From: an uncultured Cohaesibacter sp.
GTDB lineage: Bacteria; Pseudomonadota; Alphaproteobacteria; Rhizobiales; Cohaesibacteraceae
Assembly (NCBI RefSeq): GCF_963682185.1
Contig: NZ_OY821667.1
Coordinates: forward strand, 1,656,109-1,720,108
DNA length: 64,000 nt
Reading direction: 5' to 3'
Made by a program: the position numbers and the translations under genes. Of the stretch, positions 18,556 through 27,962 are shown piece after piece (within the stretch, counting starts at the first letter, position 1; each line of letters starts with the position of its first letter). The notes under the pieces are model-generated. The model was not told where the DNA came from. It worked only from the letters and a program-made list of their open reading frames with translations, and searched no databases.

Positions 18556-18987
18556 TCAGCCAATAACCTCATATTCGATACCGCAATCCTTGAAAATTTC
18601 TTCACTGCGCGTGGTATCGAACCGGCCTTGAATGCCCTCATTGTGGCGCCAGACCACTTTACCGACCTGATGAGCGGCCAGAAATTTCGTGCATTCCTTG
18701 CAAGGCGGATGGGTCACATAGACGATACAGCCCTTGGCAGGTTCTTTCATTGCAGCCAGAGCATTCATTTCCGCATGGATTACGCGATCATATTTCTCCT
18801 CGCGCGTCTCATACCATTCCGGCTTGTCTTCCATGGAGCGTGGGAAGCCATTATAGCCCACCGCAGCAAAGCTTTTGTCAGGCCGAACAATGACGCATCC
18901 CACCTTGGTGGACGGATCACGGCTCCGTTTGGCAACAGCATCGGCGCAATCAAGCACCCATTCATCAAATCCGGGCCTGCTGGTCAT
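18556..18987 (-). CDS. dCMP deaminase-family protein
   Basis: A zinc-dependent cytidine/deoxycytidylate deaminase-fold protein of 143 residues. The catalytic zinc ligands and proton shuttle are in HAEMNA (His, Glu) and PPCKEC (two Cys). The segment CVIVRPDKSFAAVGYNGFPR is the ComEB/dCMP deaminase signature, so it probably converts dCMP to dUMP for dTTP synthesis. The ATG at 18987 follows a GGTGAGGGG ribosome site. Confidence 0.9.
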   Translation of the reverse strand: MTSRPGFDEWVLDCADAVAKRSRDPSTKVGCVIVRPDKSFAAVGYNGFPRSMEDKPEWYETREEKYDRVIHAEMNALAAMKEPAKGCIVYVTHPPCKECTKFLAAHQVGKVVWRHNEGIQGRFDTTRSEEIFKDCGIEYEVIG

Positions 18988-19162
18988 TTTCCCCTCACCA
19001 AAACACCTACAGAAAGCAACGAAACTGGCCAAAATTTGCGATGCTCATCTAAAAATTGCAAGTGAAATTAGAAGACTAAGGGGCTAAAAGCCAACAAATG
19101 CGCCCAAAAGAGCACCATGATTGGCCAGGCACGCAGATCAACAGCAAGTTTGATAAGAAGTT

Positions 19163-19238
19163 TGGCACGCCCTACGGGGTTCGAACCCGTGTTGCCGCCG
19201 TGAGAGGGCGGCGTCCTAGACCACTAGACGAAGGGCGC
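19163..19238 (-). tRNA. tRNA-Glu (anticodon CTC)
   Basis: A complete cloverleaf on the minus strand: acceptor GCGCCCT pairs with AGGGCGT, the anticodon stem CCGCC/GGCGG closes the loop CTCTCAC (anticodon CTC), the T-arm contains GGGTTCGAACCC, and a discriminator G and CCA are encoded. It differs from the tRNA-Glu at 42324-42398 mainly in the anticodon and D-arm. Confidence 0.95.
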
Positions 19239-19353
19239 TTGGTATGAGCAAAGCGTGATCACAGCATGTGACCTTAAACTTCACTTCGGCGCACACTAGA
19301 CCTCTCTTCCAGAGGTTTCAAACAAAAAAGCACGAAAATCCAGATAATTAAAC

Positions 19354-19405
19354 GCAAAAAAGCAAGGCGCCGCAGCAGCTGCTTTCATGCATGCAGCGCC
19401 GCGGC
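19354..19405 (-). terminator. Intrinsic terminator after the small exported protein
   Basis: On the minus strand GGCGCTGC and GCGGCGCC form a stem (one G-T pair) enclosing a further CAGCTGC-type fold, followed by TTGC and six T residues. It lies about 55 bases beyond the stop codon at 19461. A smaller hairpin, AAGCCTG/CAGGCTT (19445-19463), overlaps that stop codon. Confidence 0.7.
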
Positions 19406-19460
19406 GGAAACAAGCCGTCTTTATGAAGATACAAAGAGCGGAGAAGCCTGTTTAACAGGC

Positions 19461-19760
19461 TTAGCTGTTGTTCTGAGCCGGTTCACATGTATAGCCCACG
19501 AGGCTGGCATCCGAGTTGGATGTTGGAATATAGGCCGGCTGTGCATTGCTCCCAACGCCGCAGTAAGAATCGTTGGCAACATACCGGTCAAACTGGTTTG
19601 CACCAGTAGAAATCAAAACACTCCCTTGCTCCTGAACAAGCTGTCTAGCCTGGCTCGTGGTTAGGTCTTGGCTGTTAACCTGAGCTGCAGCAAATGCGGA
19701 AGAAGTGGAAGCAATTGCCGCGATGGCAAGAACGGAAAGAGCAGTAGCTGGTTTTTTCAT
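19461..19760 (-). CDS. Small exported protein with two cysteines, unknown function
   Basis: Encodes 99 residues. Residues 1-25 (MKKPATALSVLAIAAIASTS...) are a classical signal peptide with an AFA-A type cleavage site. The mature part of about 73 residues has exactly two Cys (in NDSYCGVG and GYTCEP), likely forming one periplasmic disulfide, and is rich in Gln, Ser and Asn. A ribosome site AAAAGGAA precedes the ATG and a good terminator follows, so it is a stand-alone expressed gene. I do not recognise the family. Confidence 0.8.
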   Translation of the reverse strand: MKKPATALSVLAIAAIASTSSAFAAAQVNSQDLTTSQARQLVQEQGSVLISTGANQFDRYVANDSYCGVGSNAQPAYIPTSNSDASLVGYTCEPAQNNS

Positions 19761-20282
19761 CGATTTATTCCTTTTCTTTTTTTATCGATGCGACACCTTT
19801 TTTCCTGCGACACTCATGAGATAGAAATCGAAATGCCGTTATTCAAGACACGGATCAAACTTTCGACAGTCAACAAAATGTGACTGGAATAAACGATAAA
19901 AATCATGAAGTTACGATTGAATCGCGACCTCATGATACCTAGATAAAAAACGTCCTATATACATTAAGAATTGCGCTTATAAGAGACACAGTCCCGACCA
20001 TTTGTCGCCTATTTCCCCACACCACAACATCATTTGGCCTGTATGTTTCCAGCCAATTGAACTCAGTTGAACAGATTGGCGAAATCTGTCGGTTATTTGG
20101 CAAACTTACACCAACAAGGTCCCCGATCCTTTTGCTCCAGTGAAGATAACAAGCCCTCCATATCCCATATCGACGACTTAATACGGAAAACTGCGAATGG
20201 ATACTGGCGACAATCCCGATATTCGGCAATAGTGTCCCTTTAAAGATTCACTTAGCAGACATTTTTCTAGCAGGGCGCCATA
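19761..20282. other. Gene-free intergenic region, 522 bp
   Basis: AT-rich spacer between the divergent small exported protein and the cytochrome P450 gene. A minus-strand frame at 19939-20229 has no ribosome site and no recognisable protein. I see no clear promoter pair or operator, but both divergent promoters should lie here. Confidence 0.6.
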
Positions 20283-21698
20283 GTGTCAAACGAACCAAGC
20301 ATTGCAAAACACCCCGAAGAAAATTTCCGCCCTCCCTTTCCCCACCGAGAACCGGGAAAGGTCAAAGTGCTTCGCCTGTTAAAGCAGGCGAGAAAGAATT
20401 ATCTTGCCATCTGGTCATTGAAGGATTTTGACACCCGCCTTATCGATTTTAAAATCCTGAACCGTCAACTGATGATATGCAATGCGCCTGACGTGGTGAA
20501 AGAAGCCTTCCAGACCAACCATGAAGCCTTGCAGCGCAAAACGCCACAAATGCGCAACGCTCTCAGCCCTCTTATCGGCGATGGCCTGTTCATCAGTGAT
20601 GGCGACATCTGGTCGGCGCGCCGCAAGATGGTCGCTCCCATCATTCATGGCTCAAGAGTGCCCGGCTTTGCGCCCATCATGATCGAAACCATAAAAGAGA
20701 AGACGCAGGAATGGCAGAATCTCCCCGAGGGAAGTGAGATTGATGCCTTAGCGGAAATGGCTCATCTGACAGCGGAAATCATATGCCGGACGATTTTCGG
20801 TCAGGATCTGGGACGCCAGTTCGCCACAGAAGTGGTGGAAGCCTTCTCCGATTATCAACGCCAGATCGATCAGATCGACCTTGTGTCTCTTTTGGGGCTA
20901 CCCGAATGGCTACCACGCTTCGTCAAACCGTCTATCAGAAAGTCCGTCAAACGCATTCACACCGTGCTCGACCAGATCATCGATCAGTATGCGGTCTCCA
21001 AATCCAAGGGCAATGTCTCCGTGCTTGGCGGCCTGCTGGAAGCGTGTGATGAAGATGGCGTCCCGCTGAGCCGCGAGGCAATCCGCAATGAAGCAGCGGT
21101 GATTTTCATGGCCGGACATGAAACCACGGCCAATACGCTTGCATGGGCATGGTATCTTTTATCCCAATCCCCTCAGGTATCCAGCCGATTGACCGAAGAA
21201 ATCGATCGCGTTCTGGGAGATAGAAGCCCAACCTTTGCCGATGTCAGAAACCTGCCCTATACAAAGGCCGTGGTGGAAGAAACCCTACGCTTGTACCCCC
21301 CCGTGCCCATTCTGGGCCGTGAAGCAACAGAGGCCACGAGCATTGACGACCGCCCCATTGGCAAGGGAACTTTACTGCTCGTGGTGCCATGGCTCTTGCA
21401 GCGCAATTCCAAGCTATGGAGTGACCCACATAACTTCCGCCCAGAACGCCATGTGGATAGTGATGGAGACAAACGCTCCAAATATAGCTATGTCCCCTTC
21501 AGCATCGGCCCGCGCATTTGCCCCGGTCTCGCCTTTGGCATGACGGAATCCGTATTGAGCCTTGCGATTCTGGCCCGCGATGTGGAGCTTCGCTTGAAAG
21601 AGGGCGAAGATGTGCAGCCGATCTGTCGCTTGACCGTCCGGCCAGGAGATCATCTACCGATGACGGTTCATCACCGCCAGAGAATAGCACAGACCTAG
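20283..21698 (+). CDS. Cytochrome P450
   Basis: A heme monooxygenase of 471 residues without a membrane anchor, so probably soluble. The I-helix oxygen-activation motif is AGHETTANTLAW, the ExxR pair is in EETLRLYPPVP, and the heme-thiolate loop is FSIGPRICPGLAFG with Cys413. The YPPVP and PERHV patterns resemble fatty-acid/lipid-hydroxylating P450s of the CYP4/CYP102 type more than CYP51 or sterol families; this is judged by eye. No reductase domain is fused and no ferredoxin is adjacent. The start is GTG at 20283 behind AGGGCG. The acyltransferase gene begins 13 bases after its stop, suggesting one transcript. Confidence 0.93.
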   Translation: MSNEPSIAKHPEENFRPPFPHREPGKVKVLRLLKQARKNYLAIWSLKDFDTRLIDFKILNRQLMICNAPDVVKEAFQTNHEALQRKTPQMRNALSPLIGDGLFISDGDIWSARRKMVAPIIHGSRVPGFAPIMIETIKEKTQEWQNLPEGSEIDALAEMAHLTAEIICRTIFGQDLGRQFATEVVEAFSDYQRQIDQIDLVSLLGLPEWLPRFVKPSIRKSVKRIHTVLDQIIDQYAVSKSKGNVSVLGGLLEACDEDGVPLSREAIRNEAAVIFMAGHETTANTLAWAWYLLSQSPQVSSRLTEEIDRVLGDRSPTFADVRNLPYTKAVVEETLRLYPPVPILGREATEATSIDDRPIGKGTLLLVVPWLLQRNSKLWSDPHNFRPERHVDSDGDKRSKYSYVPFSIGPRICPGLAFGMTESVLSLAILARDVELRLKEGEDVQPICRLTVRPGDHLPMTVHHRQRIAQT

Positions 21699-21711
21699 GC
21701 GATTTGACCCG

Positions 21712-22710
21712 ATGGCCCTGCACGACATTCCGTTCGAAGAAACACAATCACCCGAGCCTGAAGGGCCGCCCCTTTCCTGGGCTGTGTCAGCCGAAGGCAA
21801 AAAGCGGTCATTCTGGCGCCAATTCTGGCTGATCGAACCGATTTTGGGTGGACTGAATTATGTTACACACCATAGCCTGCGCCTTTTGTCTCTGTCGGCT
21901 TGTTCCCGCTTTGGTGCCCTGATTGCGCCTTTGGCGCAGGCGCGGTTCGCGAAAGCCAACTTCGCGCAACGCCTTTTAAAAAATATCAAATTGCTACGCC
22001 CAGACCTTGCTGCGTCCGAAGAGGGAACAAACGAATTGCTCTCCAATTGGTGGACCAATACCGGTCGCGTCTTCGCTGAATTTTCCAAGACAAGTCAACA
22101 TTCTCAGGACGGGAAAATCGAACTGGTCGGAGCGGAGCATTTCCATGCAGTCCAAGCACAAGGCAAACAGGTAATCTTCCTATCGGTTCATGTTGGGCAC
22201 TGGGAGGCTCAAGTATCCGCCTTGCACCAGACTCTGGGCATCGAGGTCACCGGGCCTTTCCAACCAGAACCGAGCCGCTTCACAAATCGCTTGATCCACA
22301 ATCTGCGCAAACGGCGGGGGCAATATCTGTTTCCACCCGGCAGGAAGTCAGGAATAAGGCTGCACCGGATTCTTGCGGCCAATGAGGCTTGCGGCATTTT
22401 TTATGTCGATGATGTCAGGGACAATCAGGTTCACTTGCCTCTCTTCGGCCGCCCTGCGCCAACCAAGGGCAATGCTGTAGCGGCCATCAAGCTGGCAAAA
22501 GCGACCAACGCTGAGCTCATCCCGGTTTTCATGATCCGGACACAGGGAGCCAACTATCAATTAAAATTTCTTTCCCCGATAAACCAAGCCAATAGCGGCA
22601 ACCGCAAGGCCGACATCGAGACGACCATCAAAAGGGTTAATAGCGCAATCGAGCCCATCATACTGAAGCATATTGATCAGTGGTACATGCTGGCTGACCT
22701 CAGACTGTAA
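21712..22710 (+). CDS. LpxL/HtrB-like lysophospholipid or lipid A acyltransferase
   Basis: Encodes 332 residues in the lauroyl/myristoyl acyltransferase family that adds secondary acyl chains at the inner face of the inner membrane. The catalytic HX4E motif is His160-Glu165 (HVGHWE), and FYVDDVRDNQVHLPLFGRPA corresponds to the family's second conserved block. An N-terminal hydrophobic segment around residues 45-75 probably binds the membrane. It follows the P450 by 13 bases, so the enzymes may act on the same lipid. It could be a lipid A enzyme or act on another membrane lipid. Confidence 0.87.
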   Translation: MALHDIPFEETQSPEPEGPPLSWAVSAEGKKRSFWRQFWLIEPILGGLNYVTHHSLRLLSLSACSRFGALIAPLAQARFAKANFAQRLLKNIKLLRPDLAASEEGTNELLSNWWTNTGRVFAEFSKTSQHSQDGKIELVGAEHFHAVQAQGKQVIFLSVHVGHWEAQVSALHQTLGIEVTGPFQPEPSRFTNRLIHNLRKRRGQYLFPPGRKSGIRLHRILAANEACGIFYVDDVRDNQVHLPLFGRPAPTKGNAVAAIKLAKATNAELIPVFMIRTQGANYQLKFLSPINQANSGNRKADIETTIKRVNSAIEPIILKHIDQWYMLADLRL

Positions 22711-23169
22711 TGTCGGGTTTTCAAGAAACGCTCCTTGCCCTCTCGCTTTGCCTTCAAATAGTGCACATATCCAAAGATTTCATCATCTGGCAAAAAAATG
22801 GTCAAAAACAAGGAATCTGCCTAAATTCGCGTCAGACGATGCACTTAGAACTATACGCAACAGAATGTTTAACCGCCATTCAAAGGCCTTACCTACAGTT
22901 ACCCAATTCTATCAAATACAAGACAATGCCAAAATAAGCGGCACTTTCGAACGACATCTACCATACTGCCATTCCCTTTTCGTATGAGTTCTTGACTTTA
23001 TATTTGCGAACATATTGAGTTCGTTCATACTCACTTCTATTGACCAGAAGAAAGAGCTTTTCAAATTCACTGCAAAACCCACGAGGATTTTCTTTTCAAT
23101 CAGGCACTTATGAAACATATAGCCGCAGAAACGAAGTAGCAACAAACACAATAATAACGCAGATTTTTC
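22711..23169. other. Gene-free AT-rich region, 459 bp
   Basis: AT-rich spacer between the acyltransferase and the dipeptidase gene on the same strand. A TTGACT hexamer at 22992-22997 could be a -35 element, but no matching -10 at normal spacing is clear. Frames here lack ribosome sites and homology. Confidence 0.6.
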
Positions 23170-24240
23170 ATGACATATACTACCAGCCCAATTATTTTCG
23201 ACGGTCACAACGACTTTTTGCTACGATTCTATCGAAAAAGCTTGACGATCACTGCTGCAATGGAAGGGACCAACACCGGCCAGATGGATCTCCCGAGAGC
23301 GAAAGCCGGGGGTTTTGGTGGGGGCTTCTACGCGCTTTATGTTCCCAGCGATCTCGGGACCGCTGCGCGCGGCAGTTACGAAGACAAGATGAATGAACCC
23401 AGCTATGACCTCCCCCTCCCTGATGAGGTCAATTGGAACGATGCCATCAAGGTGGTCCTGTCAGAGGTTGCTACCTTCAAAAAGCTGGAAAAGGCAGGGT
23501 TCCTCAAAGGCTGCACGTCCACCCAAGATATCCTCACCGCTTTTGAAAATGATACCATCGCTGGCGTCCTTCATATGGAAGGAGCCGAAGCCATTGATGA
23601 AGAATTCGAAACTCTGGAAGTTCTGTATGCCGCCGGTCTGCGATCCATCGGGCCGGTTTGGAGTCGCCCAACCAAATTCGGCCATGGTGTTCCCTTCCGT
23701 TATCCGTCCACCGGCGACACGGGGCCGGGCCTGACCGATCTTGGCAAGAAACTTGTCGCAGAGTGCAACCGCCTCGGCGTCATGCTTGACGTGTCGCACC
23801 TCAACGAGAAGGGATTTGACGATCTGGCGGCTATAACAGATGCCCCGATTGTCGCAACCCACTCCAATGCCTATGCCATCTGCCCCCATGCCCGCAACTT
23901 GACTGACCGTCAACTAGCGGTCATCGCTGAAAGCGACGGCATGGTTGGACTGAACTTCGCCGTGGCCTTCCTGCGTCCGGATGGACAGCAGAATGTGGAC
24001 ACGGACATCGAGCTCATGCTGCGCCATCTCGATTATTTGATGGAGAAGCTCGGTGAAGACCGCGTCGGGCTCGGGTCCGACTTCGACGGCGCAGATATTC
24101 CCCAAAATATCAAAGATCTTTCCGGCCTGACCCGATTGCGCGAAGCCATGCGTGAACATGGATATGGCGAAGAGCTGATGGCCAAACTGTGCCACGGCAA
24201 CTGGATGCGTGTGCTCCAGAAAACCTGGAAAGAACAATAA
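23170..24240 (+). CDS. Membrane dipeptidase, peptidase family M19
   Basis: A zinc dipeptidase of 356 residues (renal-dipeptidase type). Zinc ligands are seen in DGHND (His-x-Asp, residues 13-15), HMEGAE (bridging Glu), THSNAY and the GLGSDFDG signature. Despite the family name there is no signal peptide or anchor, so it should act in the cytoplasm on imported dipeptides, including those with D-residues. The ABC peptide-import genes start 109 bases downstream on the same strand, which supports this role. Confidence 0.92.
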   Translation: MTYTTSPIIFDGHNDFLLRFYRKSLTITAAMEGTNTGQMDLPRAKAGGFGGGFYALYVPSDLGTAARGSYEDKMNEPSYDLPLPDEVNWNDAIKVVLSEVATFKKLEKAGFLKGCTSTQDILTAFENDTIAGVLHMEGAEAIDEEFETLEVLYAAGLRSIGPVWSRPTKFGHGVPFRYPSTGDTGPGLTDLGKKLVAECNRLGVMLDVSHLNEKGFDDLAAITDAPIVATHSNAYAICPHARNLTDRQLAVIAESDGMVGLNFAVAFLRPDGQQNVDTDIELMLRHLDYLMEKLGEDRVGLGSDFDGADIPQNIKDLSGLTRLREAMREHGYGEELMAKLCHGNWMRVLQKTWKEQ

Positions 24241-24349
24241 AGAAATCAATCATCTGAAGAAGGTCTCAAGCAAGAGGCATAAGCCCGTGAGGCCAGATAG
24301 TTTGCATACCAAAACCATAAACAAGGGATCAATCCAGAGGAACAGAGCT

Positions 24350-25948
24350 ATGAAACATTTCAAGATTTCTCTTTTGGCTGCAGCAGCAGTCGTCACGGTC
24401 ACAGCGATGCCGACGCTCGCCGAAACGCCTAAGAGCATGCTTGTTGTCGCAGAACGCATCGACGATATTATTTCACTTGACCCGGCACAGTCTTTCGAAT
24501 TCACCGGCAACGAAATCGACAGAAACCTCTATTCTTTCCTGATCAACACCGATCCATTGGATCTGGATGCAGGCTACGGCCCTGATCTTGCCTCCAGCTG
24601 GGAAGTGTCCGAAGATGGCATGACCATCACTTTCAAGATCGCTGAAGGCCGCAAATTCGCATCCGGCAATCCGATTACCGCGCAGGATGCAGCCTTTTCT
24701 CTGCAACGCGTAATTCTTCTTAACAAGACACCTAGCTTCATTCTCAGCCAGTTCGGCTTCACCCCTGAGAATGTCAAAGAAAAAATCGTTGCGACCGACG
24801 ACACCACCCTGTCTATCACCACAGATAAGCCATACGCTGTTTCCTTCGTGCTCAACTGCCTGACGGCAAACGTCGCCGCCATCGTTGACAGCAAGCTGAC
24901 CATGGAAAATGAAGTTGATGGCGATATGGGCAACGCATGGCTGCGCAACCACAGCGCCGGGTCTGGAGCCTACACGCTGAAAAGCCTGAAACCGAACGAA
25001 AGCGTCATTCTGGTTGCCAACCCGAACTGGTGGGGCGAAGCACCTGCCATGAAACAGATCTTCATCCGTCAGGTTGCAGAAAGTGCTTCCCAGCGTCTGC
25101 TGCTGGAAAAGGGCGATGTTGACGTTGCACGCAACCTCTCCACTGAAGATGTGGCCGCCGTCAGCGAAAATGACGACATCAAGATTCACGCAGAACTGCG
25201 TGGCCGTATCATGTACTGGTCTGCAAACCAGAAAAACGAGATCCTGACCAACCCGAAGGTTCTGGAAGCTCTGAAATATCTCACTGACTATCAGGGCATG
25301 GCAGACAGCTTCCTCAAGGGTCAGTATTCGGTGCATCAGTCCTTCCTGCCGCTGACCTATCTTGGCGCTCTGGAAGACAACCCCTATTCCCTCGACGTTG
25401 AAAAGGGCAAGGCTTTGCTCGCCGAAGCCGGATATCCCGATGGCTTTGAGATCAACGCCATTGTGCGCGAAGCACAAGAGCGTATCGACATCGCCCAGTC
25501 GCTTCAGAACACTTGGGGCCAAGCAGGCGTCAAGCTGAACATCACCGTCGGCACCGGCGCCCAGACACTGGACAAATACCGTGCCCGCGAACATGACATC
25601 TATGTTGGCGCATGGGGTCCGGATTATCCAGATCCGAACACCAACGCAGGCACCTTCGCCCTTAACCCGGGCAATGCCGATGATGCGGGCAACACCGGTT
25701 ATCTCGCATGGCGTAACGCTTGGGATATCCCGGAATATTCCGAACGAACCCTTGCTGCAGTCGTTGAAAACGACGTTGAAAAGCGTAAGCAGATGTATAT
25801 CGATCTGCAAAAGGACTTCCAGAAGGATAGCCCATTCGGCATCATGTTCCAGCAGACCGAACAGGCCGCTTTGCGTTCCAACGTGGACAACTTCTCAATC
25901 GGCGGGGCAATCACGACCACGTCTTACTGGCAAGTCACCAAAGACTAA
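24350..25948 (+). CDS. Peptide ABC transporter, substrate-binding protein
   Basis: A periplasmic SBP_bac_5 (DppA/OppA-type) protein of 532 residues. Residues 1-24 (MKHFKISLLAAAAVVTVTAM and on) are a signal peptide with PTLA-E cleavage. Family marks include LDPAQSFEFTGNEIDRNLYS and the DLASSWEVSEDGMTITFKI region, where ligand backbones are bound. The start at 24350 has an AGAGGA ribosome site; the frame is open upstream into the dipeptidase tail. It heads the transporter genes and is the part that sets substrate choice, probably short peptides. Confidence 0.93.
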   Translation: MKHFKISLLAAAAVVTVTAMPTLAETPKSMLVVAERIDDIISLDPAQSFEFTGNEIDRNLYSFLINTDPLDLDAGYGPDLASSWEVSEDGMTITFKIAEGRKFASGNPITAQDAAFSLQRVILLNKTPSFILSQFGFTPENVKEKIVATDDTTLSITTDKPYAVSFVLNCLTANVAAIVDSKLTMENEVDGDMGNAWLRNHSAGSGAYTLKSLKPNESVILVANPNWWGEAPAMKQIFIRQVAESASQRLLLEKGDVDVARNLSTEDVAAVSENDDIKIHAELRGRIMYWSANQKNEILTNPKVLEALKYLTDYQGMADSFLKGQYSVHQSFLPLTYLGALEDNPYSLDVEKGKALLAEAGYPDGFEINAIVREAQERIDIAQSLQNTWGQAGVKLNITVGTGAQTLDKYRAREHDIYVGAWGPDYPDPNTNAGTFALNPGNADDAGNTGYLAWRNAWDIPEYSERTLAAVVENDVEKRKQMYIDLQKDFQKDSPFGIMFQQTEQAALRSNVDNFSIGGAITTTSYWQVTKD

Positions 25949-25969
25949 GTTCGAGTTGGAACAATTATC

Positions 25970-27022
25970 ATGAAAAATCTGGATGGACAGCGTAAGTGGC
26001 TGTCCATTCCGTCCATCGTGCGCAAGCCGATCTCGACCCTGTCGACGATCGTCGTTACAATGGTCGGATTGCTGTTTATCACCTTCATCATCGGGCGCGT
26101 CATGCCGGTGGATCCGGTATTGGCTATTGTCGGGGAGCGGGCTTCTCAGGAACAATATGATGCGACCTACATCGCGCTTGGACTGGATAGGCCGCTGCTG
26201 GTGCAGTTTTTCTACTATCTCGTCGATGTGTTCCACGGCAATCTTGGCGTTTCCATTCGCACGGGCCTGCCTGTGTTCGAAGACATCAAGCGCTTCTTTC
26301 CAGCAACCATGGAGCTGGCAACCATTGGGACCATTATCGGCATCATTGTCGGCATTCCTCTGGGTGTCTTGGCCGCCGTCAAGCGCGGCACATGGATCGA
26401 TCAGATTGCCCGCTTCATCGCTCTGATCGGCTATTCCATTCCCGTATTCTGGATCGGGCTCGTTGGCCTTCTCATCTTCTATGGCATTCTGGGCTGGGTC
26501 GGCGGCCCGGGTCGCCTCGATATCTTCTATGAAGACCTCGTCCCGCAGGTAACAGGAATGATCCTGATCGACAGCCTACTGGCCGGTGATCTTGATGTAT
26601 TCTCAAACGCCTTCTCCCATATCGTGCTACCTGCGAGCATTCTGGGTTATTATTCGTTGGCCTATATCAGCCGCATGACGCGTTCCTTCATGCTTGAGCA
26701 GCTGAATTCGGAATATATTACAGCCGCTCGCGTCAAGGGCCTCTCGGAAGCCCGCGTCATCTGGAAACACGCCTTCCGCAACATCGGTGTTCAACTGATC
26801 ACCGTGGTCGCTCTTTCCTATGCCGGACTGCTCGAAGGGTCAGTGCTGACAGAAATCATTTTCTCGTGGCCGGGCATTGGCAGCTACATCACAACCTCGT
26901 TGCTTTCAGCCGATATGGCTGCCGTTCTTGGCGGCACCGTGGTTGTCGGACTGGTCTTTGTCTGCCTGAACGTCCTGTCCGATATTCTTTATCGTTTACT
27001 CGACCCTCGCGCCAAACAGTAG
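25970..27022 (+). CDS. Peptide ABC transporter permease, DppB-type
   Basis: Inner-membrane permease of 350 residues with six to seven membrane segments. The EAA-type coupling loop is in LNSEYITAARVKGLSEARVI, and LEGSVLTEIIFSWPGIGSYI is the conserved end of DppB-type subunits. It follows the binding protein by 21 bases and pairs with the DppC-type subunit. Confidence 0.93.
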   Translation: MKNLDGQRKWLSIPSIVRKPISTLSTIVVTMVGLLFITFIIGRVMPVDPVLAIVGERASQEQYDATYIALGLDRPLLVQFFYYLVDVFHGNLGVSIRTGLPVFEDIKRFFPATMELATIGTIIGIIVGIPLGVLAAVKRGTWIDQIARFIALIGYSIPVFWIGLVGLLIFYGILGWVGGPGRLDIFYEDLVPQVTGMILIDSLLAGDLDVFSNAFSHIVLPASILGYYSLAYISRMTRSFMLEQLNSEYITAARVKGLSEARVIWKHAFRNIGVQLITVVALSYAGLLEGSVLTEIIFSWPGIGSYITTSLLSADMAAVLGGTVVVGLVFVCLNVLSDILYRLLDPRAKQ

Positions 27023-27032
27023 AGACCATGTG

Positions 27033-27962
27033 ATGAGCTTAGTAAAAGAAACAGAAAAGCAAAGCTTGCGTGCCTGGTTGCTGGCCGAGGTGCCAACGTC
27101 ACGCAACCATGCGCGCATGGCAGCCTGGTATCAGAATTGGCTGGCCCTCAAACGCAACACTCTCGCAATGGCGGGACTGGGCATTCTTGTTGCCGTCGTC
27201 TTCATCGCGGTCTTCGCCCCCCTGCTCGCACCACACGATCCGTTCACTCAGGATCTGGCCAATCGTCTTCAGCCGCTCGGCTTTGAGGGGCACCCACTGG
27301 GAACGGATTCGCTGGGGCGCGATATTCTTAGCCGCCTGCTCTATGGCTCCCGTATCACGCTCTATATCGTGACGCTGGTGGCCATCATCGCCCCCATCAT
27401 GGGCCTCATCGTCGGAACCATCTCCGGTTATGCCGGCGGCTGGGTGGATGTTGTACTCATGCGGATCACCGACATCTTCCTTGCCTTTCCAAAGCTCGTG
27501 CTTGCTTTGGCCTTTGTGGCCGCATTGGGCGCAGGCATTGAAAATGCGGTTCTGGCCATCTCGCTGACAGCTTGGCCGCCTTATGCTCGCATCGCTCGGG
27601 CAGAGACGCTGACAATCCGCAAGTCCGATTTCATTCAGGCGGTCAAACTGCAGGGTGCCGGTCCTATCAGGATTATCACCAAACATATCTGGCCGCTTTG
27701 CATCTCCTCGCTGGTTATCCGTGTCACGCTCGATATGGCGGGCGTCATTCTCACGGCTGCCGGGCTTGGCTTCCTTGGCCTCGGCGCTCAGCCTCCGTCA
27801 CCCGAATGGGGCGCCATGATCTCTGAAGGGCGCAAGTTCATTCTGGACCACTGGTGGGTCGCCACAATGCCCGGCCTTGCCATCTTCATGGTAAGTCTTG
27901 CCTTCAACCTGTTGGGTGATGGCTTGCGCGATGTTCTGGACCCCAAGGAGAATGGCCGATGA
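27033..27962 (+). CDS. Peptide ABC transporter permease, DppC-type
   Basis: Inner-membrane permease of 309 residues. The N-terminal soluble stretch leads to LKRNTLAMAGLGILVAVVFI (first membrane segment), then HPLGTDSLGRDILSRLLYGS, the hallmark DppC loop; the EAA loop is around FIQAVKLQGAGPIRIITKHI. An in-frame GTG at 27030 could also start it. It is 7-10 bases after the DppB-type gene and overlaps the next gene by four bases (ATGA), showing translational coupling. Confidence 0.93.
   Translation: MSLVKETEKQSLRAWLLAEVPTSRNHARMAAWYQNWLALKRNTLAMAGLGILVAVVFIAVFAPLLAPHDPFTQDLANRLQPLGFEGHPLGTDSLGRDILSRLLYGSRITLYIVTLVAIIAPIMGLIVGTISGYAGGWVDVVLMRITDIFLAFPKLVLALAFVAALGAGIENAVLAISLTAWPPYARIARAETLTIRKSDFIQAVKLQGAGPIRIITKHIWPLCISSLVIRVTLDMAGVILTAAGLGFLGLGAQPPSPEWGAMISEGRKFILDHWWVATMPGLAIFMVSLAFNLLGDGLRDVLDPKENGR

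Noticed and set aside
19939-20229. 96-codon minus-strand frame before the P450
   Set aside because: No ribosome site and no recognisable features; AT-rich intergenic DNA.
22912-23208. 98-codon minus-strand frame before the dipeptidase
   Set aside because: Overlaps the dipeptidase start, no ribosome site and no family features.
24473-25810. Long open frame on the minus strand across the peptide-binding protein
   Set aside because: Antisense shadow of a clear SBP_bac_5 gene.
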